Source: Mycobacterium sp. MBM
Lineage (GTDB): Bacteria; Actinomycetota; Actinomycetes; Mycobacteriales; Mycobacteriaceae
Length of the DNA stretch: 49,692 nucleotides
Assembly (NCBI GenBank): GCA_021648845.1
Contig: JAKJHY010000036.1
Span: 1 to 49,692 of the forward strand
Direction of reading: 5' to 3'
Part shown: piece after piece, positions 7,325 through 15,591 of the stretch
Layout of the letters: each line of letters begins with the position of its first letter
Numbering within the stretch: position 1 is the stretch's first letter
The notes under the pieces: generated by a model
Database searches by the model: none
What the model was told of the DNA's origin: nothing
The model's input: the letters and a program-made list of their open reading frames with translations, nothing else
Made by a program: the position numbers and the translations under genes

Positions 7325-8833
7325 ATGTTGGAAACGCTGATCGCGATTCTCGTCCTCGCGCCGATGCTGATGCCTTTGTTTGCAGTGGTATTCAACCGCC
7401 GCACGACGACGCTGCCCGGCCTGTGGGGAGCGGTGATCGCCGGCGCCGGCTTTATCGGTGCGATGGCCCTGACCGCCTGGTTCGCCACGGGTGGCGACCA
7501 GATCAGTGTCGGCGGCGATGCACTCGGCCTGCGAGCCGACCAGCTCTCCGCACTCCTGCTCCTGCTCGTCTTCGGCATCAGCGCGGTTGTGCAGGTGTTC
7601 GCGCTGCGCTACCTGCGGGCCGACCCGCGGGCGTGGTGTTTCGTCGCCGGCTCGGGTCTGGTCACCGCGACATCGGCAGGTCTCGCAACGGCTGCAAACC
7701 TACTCACCATGGCGGTGGCATGGACCGTCGGCAGCGCCGGGGTATGCCTTCTGCTGGCCATGTACCGGCAACTGCCCACCGCGCGAGACGGGTTGCGGCG
7801 CAGCATGATCGCATTTCTGATCGGCGACGCGGCACTGTGGCTGGCGGTGCTGCTCCTCACAGCACAGGGCAATCGGGGCACATTCGGCGACGACACGGCG
7901 CACCCCAACGGAACCGCCTCGGCGACAGCCGCTCTGCTGATAGTGGTCGCCGCACTGTCGAGATCCGCGCAGATTCCCTTCCATCGCTGGCTGCCGGCCA
8001 CCCTGGCGGCGCCGACTCCGGTATCCGCCCTGCTGCACGCCGGGTTCGTCAACGCCGGCGGGATCCTGCTGATCCGGGCCAGCCCGCTGACAACCACCGA
8101 TATCGCCGTCGCGGTGACGATCACCGTCGGAGCGGCCACCATGATCTACGGCGCGGTGATCACCCTCACCAAGCCGGATGTCAAAGGTGCCCTGGTCTTT
8201 TCAACGATGGCCCAGATGGGCTTCATGACCCTGACGGCCGGTCTCGGGCTGTGGGCGGCCACCGCCATCCACCTCGTGGCACATGGGTTCTACAAGGCCT
8301 TCATGTTCCTGTCCTCGGGATCGGCGATCGACCACCATCGCCGGTCTGCCGCCGCACCGCCGGTACCCCCAGCCACCCAGCGACGCAGGTCAGCCGCTGT
8401 CGGTGCATCGCTTCTGCTGCCGCTGGTCACCTTGCTCGCCGCAACCCTGGCCGTGCCCGCGATCGGTGGCCACGGCTCCGGCCAGGCACTGTTGGTGTTC
8501 GCCTGGGCGACCGGTGCGGCCGCGACCTGGGGCTGGTTGCAGCGGCACCCCGGACCGACCGGCACCCTCGCCGCCGCGGCTGTCCTGGCGCCCGCGGCGC
8601 TCGCCTACCTGGCTGCCATCACCGTCGCACATGCCTTCCTGCGCCCCGCACTGCCCACCGAGTCCTCGGCGGCGCTGGGCGTTGCAGCCCTGACCGCCAT
8701 CATCGCAAGCATCCTCGTCGGACTCACCGCTCTCCAGCGGGTCGCCACTGGCACCGCACTGCATCGCGCGGTCTACGCACACGCCCTCAACGCCGGCCAC
8801 CTGAGTCCCCAACCGATAGGAGCACGTTCGTGA
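7325..8833 (+). CDS. dabB: DabB: NuoL-like membrane subunit of DAB inorganic carbon transporter
   Basis: A 502-residue, strongly hydrophobic protein of the proton-conducting NuoL/MrpA family. In the partner complex it is thought to couple cation flux to CO2 hydration by DabA. The antiporter core is visible: a P-F-H-R-W-L-P motif and the T-P-V-S-A-L-L-H-A-G-F-V-N-A-G-G helix (about residues 236-251), then K-P-D-V-K and the H-L-V-A-H-G-F-Y-K helix. It is shorter than respiratory NuoL and has no complex I genes near it. Direct fusion of its operon to dabA by a GTGA overlap identifies it as DabB. Transcription probably starts at its own ATG. Confidence 0.88.
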   Translation: MLETLIAILVLAPMLMPLFAVVFNRRTTTLPGLWGAVIAGAGFIGAMALTAWFATGGDQISVGGDALGLRADQLSALLLLLVFGISAVVQVFALRYLRADPRAWCFVAGSGLVTATSAGLATAANLLTMAVAWTVGSAGVCLLLAMYRQLPTARDGLRRSMIAFLIGDAALWLAVLLLTAQGNRGTFGDDTAHPNGTASATAALLIVVAALSRSAQIPFHRWLPATLAAPTPVSALLHAGFVNAGGILLIRASPLTTTDIAVAVTITVGAATMIYGAVITLTKPDVKGALVFSTMAQMGFMTLTAGLGLWAATAIHLVAHGFYKAFMFLSSGSAIDHHRRSAAAPPVPPATQRRRSAAVGASLLLPLVTLLAATLAVPAIGGHGSGQALLVFAWATGAAATWGWLQRHPGPTGTLAAAAVLAPAALAYLAAITVAHAFLRPALPTESSAALGVAALTAIIASILVGLTALQRVATGTALHRAVYAHALNAGHLSPQPIGARS

Positions 8834-11385
8834 TAGTCCCCGATTCACCCGAGGTCGGCACGCGCCGAGCCCGGCTGCGCAGCGATGTGGAGCTGGCAGC
8901 GCGAGCCCTTCCCACGCACTACCCCATGACCACCTTCATCGCCGTCAATCCGCTGGCCGGCTTGGAGAACATGCCTTTCGAGCAGGCCGTGCGTCGCGCG
9001 GGGGATCTATACGGAATTCGCGGGACGCTGTCGGAGGAACAGTTCCGCGCGCTGTACCGGCAGGGCCGCATCACCGACACCGATATCGAACGGGCGTTGG
9101 CGCGCCGCTATCCCAATCTGGCCGACGAGCAGCCGCTCCAGCTCGCAGAACGTGCGGTTCCGGCCGCCGACCTGCTGCGCGCCGACCTGCTGCACGGGCA
9201 CCCCACACCTCGGACCCGGCGCCAAACCCTCACCCGGGCCGAGCAGACCGCACCCGGGGTTGCCGATAGCGTGGACACACAGACGGCAAAATGGTGTGCG
9301 GCGTACTTCGGCGCCGCGGGCTGGTCGATGCCGGGTCACACCCGCGGCTTCCACGCGGCATGGCGGGAACTTGTCGGACGCGACGGTGGCCTCTCGCGGG
9401 CAACACGTAAGACGCTGGCCAGTACGGCCGAAAGACCCGACGATGCGGTACTGGCCGCGCTCGACGCCTTGGCGGTGGCACCCGAGTCACACGTGAGCTA
9501 TCTTCAGGCACATCTGACCAGGCTGCCGGGGTGGGCGGCGCACATCAACTGGTGCGCACACCGCCAGCCCGGCATCGACCTCGTGCAGTATCTGGCTGTT
9601 CGGCTGAGCTACGAAATGGCGTTGTTGGCCGAACCGCACCGCCGCGTGACCGCTCCTGTCCCCTCGATGGCGGCTCCGTCGGCTCGAGAACGTGCGGCCC
9701 ACCTCGTCGCCTGTTGGGGCCTGGAGTCGGTAACCGATACCCAGCTGGCCGCGGCAGCCCGAATCCTGGCCGCGATGCCGGTAGCATCACGGGAACCATT
9801 GTGGCAGCATGCTTTCGAGGGCCACTACCGTGACGGTCTGCTGGCGGCAATCGGCGAGCATCGAACCCACACGCCGGAACATCCCGAGATCCAACTCGTC
9901 ACCTGCATTGACACTCGCTCCGAAGGCCTGCGTCGTCACCTGGAGGCGCTGCCCGGTTATCAGACCTTCGGTTTCGCAGGTTTCTTCGCGGTGGCGATTC
10001 GGTTCACCGACCTGCTCGGCGGCCAACCCGCAGACCTGTGCCCGGTACTGATGGCGCCCTCCCACGACGTCAGGGAGGAAACCGGGTCGGGCGCAGCCGA
10101 CGTGGCCGCGCGTCACCGCACCGGTGCGACGTGGCTCGCCGGCGCCGCAACCGCCTTCCACGCCGCAAAGGAGGATCTGGCCGCGCCGTTCACCCTGGCC
10201 GAGGCGGCCGGCTTGGTGGCCGGGCCGGTTGCCGCCGCAAAAACGCTGGCCCCCAACCTGACCGGCGCCTGGCGCAGTCGTGTACGCAACCTGATCACGC
10301 CCGCTACCCCCACCGTGGTCAATGTCGATTCCATCCCCTTGGAGCAACGCGCGCTGCTGGCAAGGGCGGCTCTGACGACAATGGGGCTCACCCGCCGTTT
10401 CGGCACCCTGGTGGTGTTGTGCGCGCACGGCAGCACCACCGAGAACAATCCGTACCAAGCCGCACTGGACTGTGGCGCCTGCGGCGGACAGGCAGGCGGC
10501 CCCAACGCCCGTACCGCGGCACTCATTCTCAACCAGCGTGATGTCCGGGAACAGCTGCGTGACAACGGAATCGATATTCCGGACCGGACGGTGTTCATCG
10601 CTGCACAGCACGACACGGCCACCGACCGGGTGACCATTCTCGACGAACACCTTGTTCCGGCCGGCCACCGCGGTGAGATCGAAAGATTGCGGGCCGATCT
10701 CGCGACCGCCGGCACAGCGTTGGCCACCGAGCGGTGCGCCGACCTGCCCGGCGCGCGTCGAGGACGGTCATCCGCACGCCACGTCCGCACGCGGTCCCGG
10801 GACTGGGCGCAGGTCTACCCGGAATGGGGTCTGGCGGGCAACGCCGCCTTCGTCGTCGCCCCCCGATCGGTCACCCGTGGAATCGATCTCCGCCGCCGGG
10901 CCTTTCTGCACTCATACGATCCCGATACGGATTCGGGCGGGGAGGCGCTGGAGACCATCCTGACCGCGCCGCTGGTGGTGGCACAGTGGATCAACAGCCA
11001 GTACTACTTCTCCACCGTCGCCCCCGAGACATTCGGCGCAGGCAGCAAGACCATCCACAATGTGGTCGGAACCGCCGGCGTGCTCTCCGGGCATACCGGT
11101 GACCTTCGGCTCGGGCTGCCGTGGCAGTCCGTTGCGGAGGGCACCCAGCTGCGCCACGAACCGCTGCGACTGCTCGCGGTCATCCAGGCGCCGCTGCCAC
11201 GCATCGACGCCATCGTCGAACGCAACCCGATCTTGTTGCGGCTCTTCGGCAACGAATGGATCTCCGTCGCAGCCAGGGACGACACCGACCGGCCCTGGCA
11301 ACGCTGGACCCATGGGGGCTGGCGGCCCTGGAGCGAGGCCGACAGACCATCCGAACCGACTCACACCAAGGAGATGATCCGATGA
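8830..11385 (+). CDS. dabA: DabA (DUF2309): carbonic-anhydrase-like subunit of DAB transporter
   Basis: An 851-residue cytosol-facing protein of the DUF2309/DabA family. DabA proteins hydrate CO2 to bicarbonate in one direction when paired with the membrane subunit. The beta-CA-like metal site is intact: C-I-D-T-R-S-E gives Cys359 and Asp361, A-H-G gives His533, and L-D-C-G-A-C-G-G gives Cys548. The N-terminus has the family I-A-V-N-P-L-A-G motif, and the C-terminus has L-P-W-Q-S-V. The GTG start overlaps the dabB stop (GTGA), with AGGAG upstream. Its length and motifs look functional, and no frameshift is seen. Confidence 0.92.
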   Translation: MIVPDSPEVGTRRARLRSDVELAARALPTHYPMTTFIAVNPLAGLENMPFEQAVRRAGDLYGIRGTLSEEQFRALYRQGRITDTDIERALARRYPNLADEQPLQLAERAVPAADLLRADLLHGHPTPRTRRQTLTRAEQTAPGVADSVDTQTAKWCAAYFGAAGWSMPGHTRGFHAAWRELVGRDGGLSRATRKTLASTAERPDDAVLAALDALAVAPESHVSYLQAHLTRLPGWAAHINWCAHRQPGIDLVQYLAVRLSYEMALLAEPHRRVTAPVPSMAAPSARERAAHLVACWGLESVTDTQLAAAARILAAMPVASREPLWQHAFEGHYRDGLLAAIGEHRTHTPEHPEIQLVTCIDTRSEGLRRHLEALPGYQTFGFAGFFAVAIRFTDLLGGQPADLCPVLMAPSHDVREETGSGAADVAARHRTGATWLAGAATAFHAAKEDLAAPFTLAEAAGLVAGPVAAAKTLAPNLTGAWRSRVRNLITPATPTVVNVDSIPLEQRALLARAALTTMGLTRRFGTLVVLCAHGSTTENNPYQAALDCGACGGQAGGPNARTAALILNQRDVREQLRDNGIDIPDRTVFIAAQHDTATDRVTILDEHLVPAGHRGEIERLRADLATAGTALATERCADLPGARRGRSSARHVRTRSRDWAQVYPEWGLAGNAAFVVAPRSVTRGIDLRRRAFLHSYDPDTDSGGEALETILTAPLVVAQWINSQYYFSTVAPETFGAGSKTIHNVVGTAGVLSGHTGDLRLGLPWQSVAEGTQLRHEPLRLLAVIQAPLPRIDAIVERNPILLRLFGNEWISVAARDDTDRPWQRWTHGGWRPWSEADRPSEPTHTKEMIR

Positions 11386-11732
11386 CCGTCGCCCTCACGA
11401 AGATGACCAAGATTGAGGTCGTCGTTGCCGGCCAGGACGCACCCGCTGTGCGTGACCTGATCCGCAGCGTCGGCGCAACCGGCTACACCAGCCTCGCGGG
11501 AGTGTCCGGACTCGGCCACCACGGCTATCGCCAGGGCAGGCTGCTTTTCAACCAGCAGGCGACGCTGGAACTGATCATCACGGTGGTGCCCGACGACCGC
11601 ACCCAAGCACTTCTCGCCGGTCTGCGCCCGCTACTCGACGCCAGCTCCGGCGTGATGTTCGTGACGCAGACCTACGTAAGCCGTCCCGAGTACTTCACCA
11701 CAGCAGTCACCGAGAAGGGAGCCCCATCATGA
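11382..11732 (+). CDS. PII-like regulatory protein of the dab operon
   Basis: A 116-residue protein with the ferredoxin-like PII fold: K-I-E-V-V-V near the start, a G-L-G-H-H-G-Y-R-Q-G-R-L-L-F T-loop region (about 48-61), I-I-T-V-V-P-D-D, and a C-terminal V-S-R-P-E-Y-F. This resembles the CPII/SbtB-like proteins encoded beside bicarbonate transporters rather than GlnB: the T-loop lacks the uridylylated Tyr context, and the GlnB B-loop signature is not clear. Such trimers bind adenine nucleotides and bicarbonate and gate transporters. It overlaps dabA by ATGA and has an AAGGAG site. A role as a switch for DabAB is inferred. Confidence 0.8.
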   Translation: MTVALTKMTKIEVVVAGQDAPAVRDLIRSVGATGYTSLAGVSGLGHHGYRQGRLLFNQQATLELIITVVPDDRTQALLAGLRPLLDASSGVMFVTQTYVSRPEYFTTAVTEKGAPS

Positions 11733-12307
11733 GTGATCCGATGCGTGCCTGGCAGCGGTTGCTGTCCGGAAACGAGCGCAGCCCTGACACCGCACCCGTG
11801 GCAGCGGTGTTTCGCTGCGCAGATCCCGGCCCGCCCGGCGAGCTGGTGTTCGATCAGCCGTGGGGGTCGATGCTGGACATCAGCACATGGGGCCACGTCA
11901 TCGACACCAGCGTGCTGGGCTCGCTGGAGTATGCGGTAGCCACGCTGGAGATACCACTGATCGTGGTGCTCGGTCACCACGATTGCGCCGCGATGCACGC
12001 CGCGATGCGGGCCTGGGAACATGCCGAACTGCCCGACGGTGCCGCCCGCAACGCGGTCGAGCACGCCCTGTGGTCGATCGTTCGACGCAATGCGCCGGCT
12101 GAGTCGATAGCCGCGGTCACCGCCGCGCATATCGTCGAGACGGGACTCGCACTGGTCCAGCGCTCACCGGTCATCGCCGCTCGCGTCGATGCACGCAGGT
12201 GCGGGATCGTTTGTGCCAGTACAGTTCCGGGCGACAACCGGGTGAAGGTGCACGCGACCATCGGCCCGGTCGGCGAACGCGCGGAGCACCTCGCGGAGTG
12301 TGTGTGA
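11729..12307 (+). CDS. Beta-carbonic anhydrase-like protein lacking the catalytic Arg
   Basis: A 192-residue homologue of beta-carbonic anhydrase, closest in layout to the CanB type (F-D-Q near 41, V-L-G-S-L-E-Y-A-V, I-V-V-L-G-H). The four zinc ligands are present: Cys30, Asp32, His83 and Cys86. The usual C-x-D-S-R motif reads C-A-D-P-G, so the Arg of the essential Asp-Arg dyad is Gly34. The region between the N-terminal helix and the first strand is also shortened. Without the Arg, Asp would be expected to stay on the zinc, giving an inactive or regulatory protein. It is the last gene of the dab operon, overlapping the PII-like gene by 4 nt with a GAAGGGAG site. Confidence 0.82.
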   Translation: MSDPMRAWQRLLSGNERSPDTAPVAAVFRCADPGPPGELVFDQPWGSMLDISTWGHVIDTSVLGSLEYAVATLEIPLIVVLGHHDCAAMHAAMRAWEHAELPDGAARNAVEHALWSIVRRNAPAESIAAVTAAHIVETGLALVQRSPVIAARVDARRCGIVCASTVPGDNRVKVHATIGPVGERAEHLAECV

Positions 12308-12321
12308 CCTTCCCCCGGTCG

Positions 12322-13650
12322 CTACGCTCCTGACCGAGGGTGCAGCACCACGCGGCCGCCGCGCTTGGGCGTGAAGGCCACTCCTCGTGAGTGCACCTTC
12401 TCCCCCGGCGCGGTGGTGGTGGTGATGGTGAAGTGTCGCAACACTGTCCGCAGCACGATATCCATCTCGACGTTGGCGAACACGGCACCGACGCAGCGGC
12501 GGGTACCGCCACCGTAGGGCACCCAGGCCAGGGGCGGACGGCTGCCGACGAACCGCTGCGGGTCGAACCGTGCGGCGTCGTCGAATTCACGCTCGTGCAG
12601 CTGGGACAGGCTGACGACGATCGAATGGCCGCGCGGTATCACCCATTCGCCGAGTTCGAAGGTCGGCGCATACACGTGTCTGCCGGAGAAGTCGATGACG
12701 GTTCTGACCCGCTGGGTCTCCAGGAGGACCGCCTGCCGGAATTCGTTCCCGTCGCCCTGCGCCTCGTCGACCAGCCTGGCCAGCACCTCGGGATGGCGGC
12801 TGATCCGCTCGAACACCCAGCCCATCGTCGATGCCGTGGTCTCGTGCCCGGCGGCCAGCAGGGTGAGCAGTTCGTCGGCAATGTCCTGGCGCGACATCGC
12901 GGTGCCGTCCTCGTAGGAACTGCGCAGCAACAGCGCCAGCACGTCGTCGCGGTCGTCGAGCCCGGGGTCGGCGGCCACCTCGTCGATCAGCCGGCCGACG
13001 ACATCGTCATAACGCCGGCGGTATTCGGCCAAACGACCCCATGGGTGCCACCGCCCGTACTCACGCTTGGGGGTCGGCAGCGTCGCACAGCGCGACCCCA
13101 GTGTCACCCACGGCGGGATGATCCGGCGCAACTCGTCGAGATGGGCCCCGTCGGCGCCGAACACCGCCCGCAGAATCGCATTGAGGGTGATCCGCATCAT
13201 CGGCTCGAGCATCGGAAACTCTTGCCCATGCGGCCAATTCGCGGATTCGCGGAGCGTCTCTTCTTCGAAGATCTGCTCGTAGTTCTTGACGCTCTTACCG
13301 TGGAACGGTGGTGTGAGCAGCCTGCGCCGGCGCTTGTGCTCGCCCCGGTCGAGCGCGAACACCGAACCCTGCCCGAGGATCCTGGAGAGGTTGGGCTGGA
13401 TATTGCCGACGTCATCGGGACTGGCGGTGAACAGCTGCTTGGCCAGCTGCGCATCGGTGACGATCACGGTGGGCCCGAAGACCGGGAGCTGCATCGTGAA
13501 CGCCGAGCCGTATTTGTCGGCCAGGCGCGCCACGACGGGTCGCCGGAACAGGGCGAACCCGATGCCCATCAGCGCCCGGCTGACGGTGGGCCCCGGCGGA
13601 AGATGCACCCTCGGGCGTTGGGAACTTTCGGTGATGGTCGCTTCGCTCAT
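12322..13650 (-). CDS. Cytochrome P450 (CYP138-like group)
   Basis: A 442-residue soluble P450 monooxygenase. The I-helix motif is L-A-A-G-H-E-T-T-A-S-T, the K-helix E-x-x-R is E-T-Q-R, and the heme-binding loop is P-Y-G-G-G-T-R-R-C-V-G with Cys386; the usual Phe before G-G-G is Tyr. It resembles the CYP135-138 group of mycobacteria. In M. tuberculosis CYP138 is also beside a TetR gene, which matches the divergent TetR here, but the exact family cannot be settled. The ATG start follows a GGAG site. The substrate is unknown; an external ferredoxin and reductase are needed. It converges on the dab operon with 14 nt between stops. Confidence 0.88.
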   Translation of the reverse strand: MSEATITESSQRPRVHLPPGPTVSRALMGIGFALFRRPVVARLADKYGSAFTMQLPVFGPTVIVTDAQLAKQLFTASPDDVGNIQPNLSRILGQGSVFALDRGEHKRRRRLLTPPFHGKSVKNYEQIFEEETLRESANWPHGQEFPMLEPMMRITLNAILRAVFGADGAHLDELRRIIPPWVTLGSRCATLPTPKREYGRWHPWGRLAEYRRRYDDVVGRLIDEVAADPGLDDRDDVLALLLRSSYEDGTAMSRQDIADELLTLLAAGHETTASTMGWVFERISRHPEVLARLVDEAQGDGNEFRQAVLLETQRVRTVIDFSGRHVYAPTFELGEWVIPRGHSIVVSLSQLHEREFDDAARFDPQRFVGSRPPLAWVPYGGGTRRCVGAVFANVEMDIVLRTVLRHFTITTTTAPGEKVHSRGVAFTPKRGGRVVLHPRSGA

Positions 13651-13674
13651 GAGACGCACTCCAGACCGGATGTT

Positions 13675-13722
13675 GGTACTTCGGTGTACCGCGGGATATG
13701 CGCTACGGTACTCCGTGGTACC
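13675..13722. promoter_or_regulatory. Two tandem TetR-type operators between P450 and TetR
   Basis: Two copies of GGTAC-N6-GTACC occur at 13675-13690 and 13707-13722, with near-identical spacers (TTCGGT and TCCGTG). The centres are 32 bp apart, about three helical turns, which would put two dimers on one face. The site lies in the divergent P450/TetR promoter region, so autoregulation and repression of the P450 are the likely roles. Confidence 0.6.
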
Positions 13723-13757
13723 ACCGATAGGCAAGAGTATTCGGCAAGGATGGCGCG

Positions 13758-14348
13758 ATGGAAGCACGTCGGCCATTTCGCACCCGCCTGCTCGACGGGC
13801 TGGCCGCATCCATCGCCGAACGTGGATACCGCGCCACCACAGTCGCCGATATCGTGCGACACGCCCGCACCTCCAAGCGCACGTTTTACAGCGAGTTCTC
13901 CGACAAGGAACAGTGCTTTGTCGAGCTCCTGCGCACCGATCACGAGCGGCTGATCGCGGCGATCCGAGCGTCCGCGGACCCCGATGCGCACTGGCAGACA
14001 CAGATCCGTCAGGCCGCCACGGCCTATGTCGACCACATCGGCGCGCGGCCGGCGATCACCCTGAGCTGGATCCGGGAACTGCCCGCGCTCGGCACCACGG
14101 TGCGTTCCATCCAGCGCTCGGCCATGAGCGGGCTCACCGAGCTCCTCGTCGAACTGTCCGACAGCCCCGGCTTCCGCAACGCCGGCATCGCGCCGGTGCG
14201 CCGCGAACTCGCGGTCATCCTGCTGGGCGGACTGCGCGAGCTGACCGCCCTGACCGTCGAGGACGAACGGCCCACCGAATCCATCCTGGAGCCGGCGGTG
14301 ATCGCCGCCGAGGCGATGCTCAGCGCAGGATCAACCGCGCCGACCTGA
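13758..14348 (+). CDS. TetR family transcriptional regulator
   Basis: A 196-residue repressor. Its N-terminal helix-turn-helix is intact: I-A-E-R-G-Y-R-A-T-T-V-A-D-I-V-R-H-A-R-T-S-K-R-T-F-Y (about residues 18-43) followed by S-D-K-E. The C-terminal ligand domain is unclassified. It is divergent from the P450 and most likely binds the paired GGTAC-N6-GTACC sites between them. Its 3' end overlaps the end of the opposing TetR gene by 29 nt, so the two genes share a convergent terminus. Confidence 0.88.
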   Translation: MEARRPFRTRLLDGLAASIAERGYRATTVADIVRHARTSKRTFYSEFSDKEQCFVELLRTDHERLIAAIRASADPDAHWQTQIRQAATAYVDHIGARPAITLSWIRELPALGTTVRSIQRSAMSGLTELLVELSDSPGFRNAGIAPVRRELAVILLGGLRELTALTVEDERPTESILEPAVIAAEAMLSAGSTAPT

Positions 14349-14889
14349 GCAACCGGACGGAGAACTCCGGATACGCCTCGTATCCCATTCCGGCCCAGAC
14401 CAGCGTTCCCGCATACAGCAGTTCCAGCGCCTCGATCACATCGGGATCCACCGCCGCACCCAGCGCCGCCACCAACCGAGCCCGGATATCGGCGCCGATA
14501 CGCCCGCGCAACACGTCGACGTCGGGATCCTTGCCGAGCAGCGCATTGGTCACCGCCCCGGCGAACTCGGGCTCACCGGCCACCAACGACGCGATCTGCT
14601 CCAGCACGTCGAGCACCCGAGTCGCCGGATCGTCGGATTCGTGCGCCACGAGCGGTGATTCGACGAGCCTGCGCCAGAACACCTCGGCGACGAGGTGCTC
14701 CTTTGAGGAGAAGTACGTGTACGCGGTCGCTGCACCGACACCGGCCTGGGCGGCCACCCGGCGCACGGTGAGCGCCCCGAATCCCTCGCGCCCCAACAGC
14801 TCGATCGCCGCCTTGCCGAGGCGGTCGACGGTATCGGCCTGTTTCGCGCTCAACCGACGGCGCGTCGACTCCAGGGCCGTATCGGACAC
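14320..14889 (-). CDS. TetR family regulator of the glycosyltransferase cluster
   Basis: A repressor of about 189 residues. The N-terminal helix-turn-helix reads G-F-G-A-L-T-V-R-R-V-A-A-Q-A-G-V-G-A-A-T-A-Y-T-Y-F, followed by S-S-K-E-H-L. A start at GTG 14901 is possible, but a TAGTGT -10 box lies at 14903-14898, overlapping that codon; the GTG at 14889, 8 nt downstream of the box, fits a leaderless mRNA and is preferred. The palindrome CGGACA-CG-TGTCCA covers this start and recurs at the glycosyltransferase promoter, so the protein probably represses itself and that operon. Confidence 0.85.
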   Translation of the reverse strand: MSDTALESTRRRLSAKQADTVDRLGKAAIELLGREGFGALTVRRVAAQAGVGAATAYTYFSSKEHLVAEVFWRRLVESPLVAHESDDPATRVLDVLEQIASLVAGEPEFAGAVTNALLGKDPDVDVLRGRIGADIRARLVAALGAAVDPDVIEALELLYAGTLVWAGMGYEAYPEFSVRLLRSARLILR

Positions 14890-14896
14890 GTGTCCA
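14883..14896. promoter_or_regulatory. TetR operator, copy 1 (CGGACA-N2-TGTCCA)
   Basis: A near-perfect palindrome covering the predicted transcription and translation start of the TetR gene and lying 48 nt before the divergent methyltransferase. On the minus strand it directly follows the TAGTGT -10 as GTCTGGACACGTGTCC. The same arrangement is found at 18665. Confidence 0.65.
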
Positions 14897-14943
14897 GACA
14901 CTACTGCAACCCCTGTCGACCAGCAACGGTAGGTTTAACAGTC

Positions 14944-15591
14944 ATGAGCACCACAGACACCGAACTGCCCGCCGAGTCCGCCCGCCTGTTCGAGTTCGCC
15001 GAGCAGGTCATCGGCTTCATGCCGGCCGACGAGGGCCGCGCCCTCTACGACGCCGCCGTGCATTATCTGGCCGGCGGTGTCGGAGTCGAGATCGGCACGT
15101 ACTGCGGCAAATCCACCGTTCTGCTCGGCGCAGCCGCCGCTCAGGTCGACGGGATCGTCTTCACCGTCGACCACCATCACGGTTCCGAAGAGCATCAGCC
15201 CGGCTGGGAGTACCACGACACCTCGCTCGTCGATCCGGTCACCAACCGCTTCGACACACTGCCCACCATGCGCCATACCTTGGACCTGGCCGGGCTCGAG
15301 GACCGCGTGGTGGCGATCGTCGGCAAGTCCCCCACCGTGGCCCGGTTCTGGGCCACCCCGGTGCAGTTCCTGTTCATCGACGGCGGCCACACCGAAGAGG
15401 CAGCCCAGCGCGACTACGACGGGTGGGCCAAGTGGGTCGCACCCGGTGGCGGGCTGGTCATCCACGACGTCTTCCCCGACCCCAACGACGGTGGGCAGGC
15501 TCCGTTCCACATCTACCGCCGCGCCATCGATTCCGGTGAATTCACCGAGATCTCCGCGACCGGATCGCTGCGCCTGCTGGAGCGTGTCTAG
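14944..15591 (+). CDS. Class I SAM-dependent methyltransferase (Methyltransf_24 type)
   Basis: A 215-residue soluble methyltransferase. The SAM loop is G-V-G-V-E-I-G-T-Y-C-G-K-S (about 42-54), followed by V-D-H-H-H-G-S-E-E-H and the strand F-L-F-I-D-G-G-H-T; the D-G-G-H motif is typical of the cephalosporin-hydroxylase/MTase_24 branch. The ATG is preferred over an upstream in-frame ATG because a TAGGTT -10-like box (14930-14935) lies just before it. It is divergent from the TetR gene and its stop overlaps the stop of the toroid-protein gene, so it probably belongs to the same functional cluster. The acceptor is unknown. Confidence 0.82.
   Translation: MSTTDTELPAESARLFEFAEQVIGFMPADEGRALYDAAVHYLAGGVGVEIGTYCGKSTVLLGAAAAQVDGIVFTVDHHHGSEEHQPGWEYHDTSLVDPVTNRFDTLPTMRHTLDLAGLEDRVVAIVGKSPTVARFWATPVQFLFIDGGHTEEAAQRDYDGWAKWVAPGGGLVIHDVFPDPNDGGQAPFHIYRRAIDSGEFTEISATGSLRLLERV

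Noticed and set aside
7423..8829. Long frame upstream of and continuous with dabA
   Set aside because: It runs in another frame through dabB, has non-hydrophobic, Arg-rich composition, and the true dabA start is the GTG that overlaps the dabB stop.
12391..13953. Long open frame opposite the P450
   Set aside because: It is an antisense frame kept open by high GC at third positions; the P450 motifs on the other strand are unmistakable.
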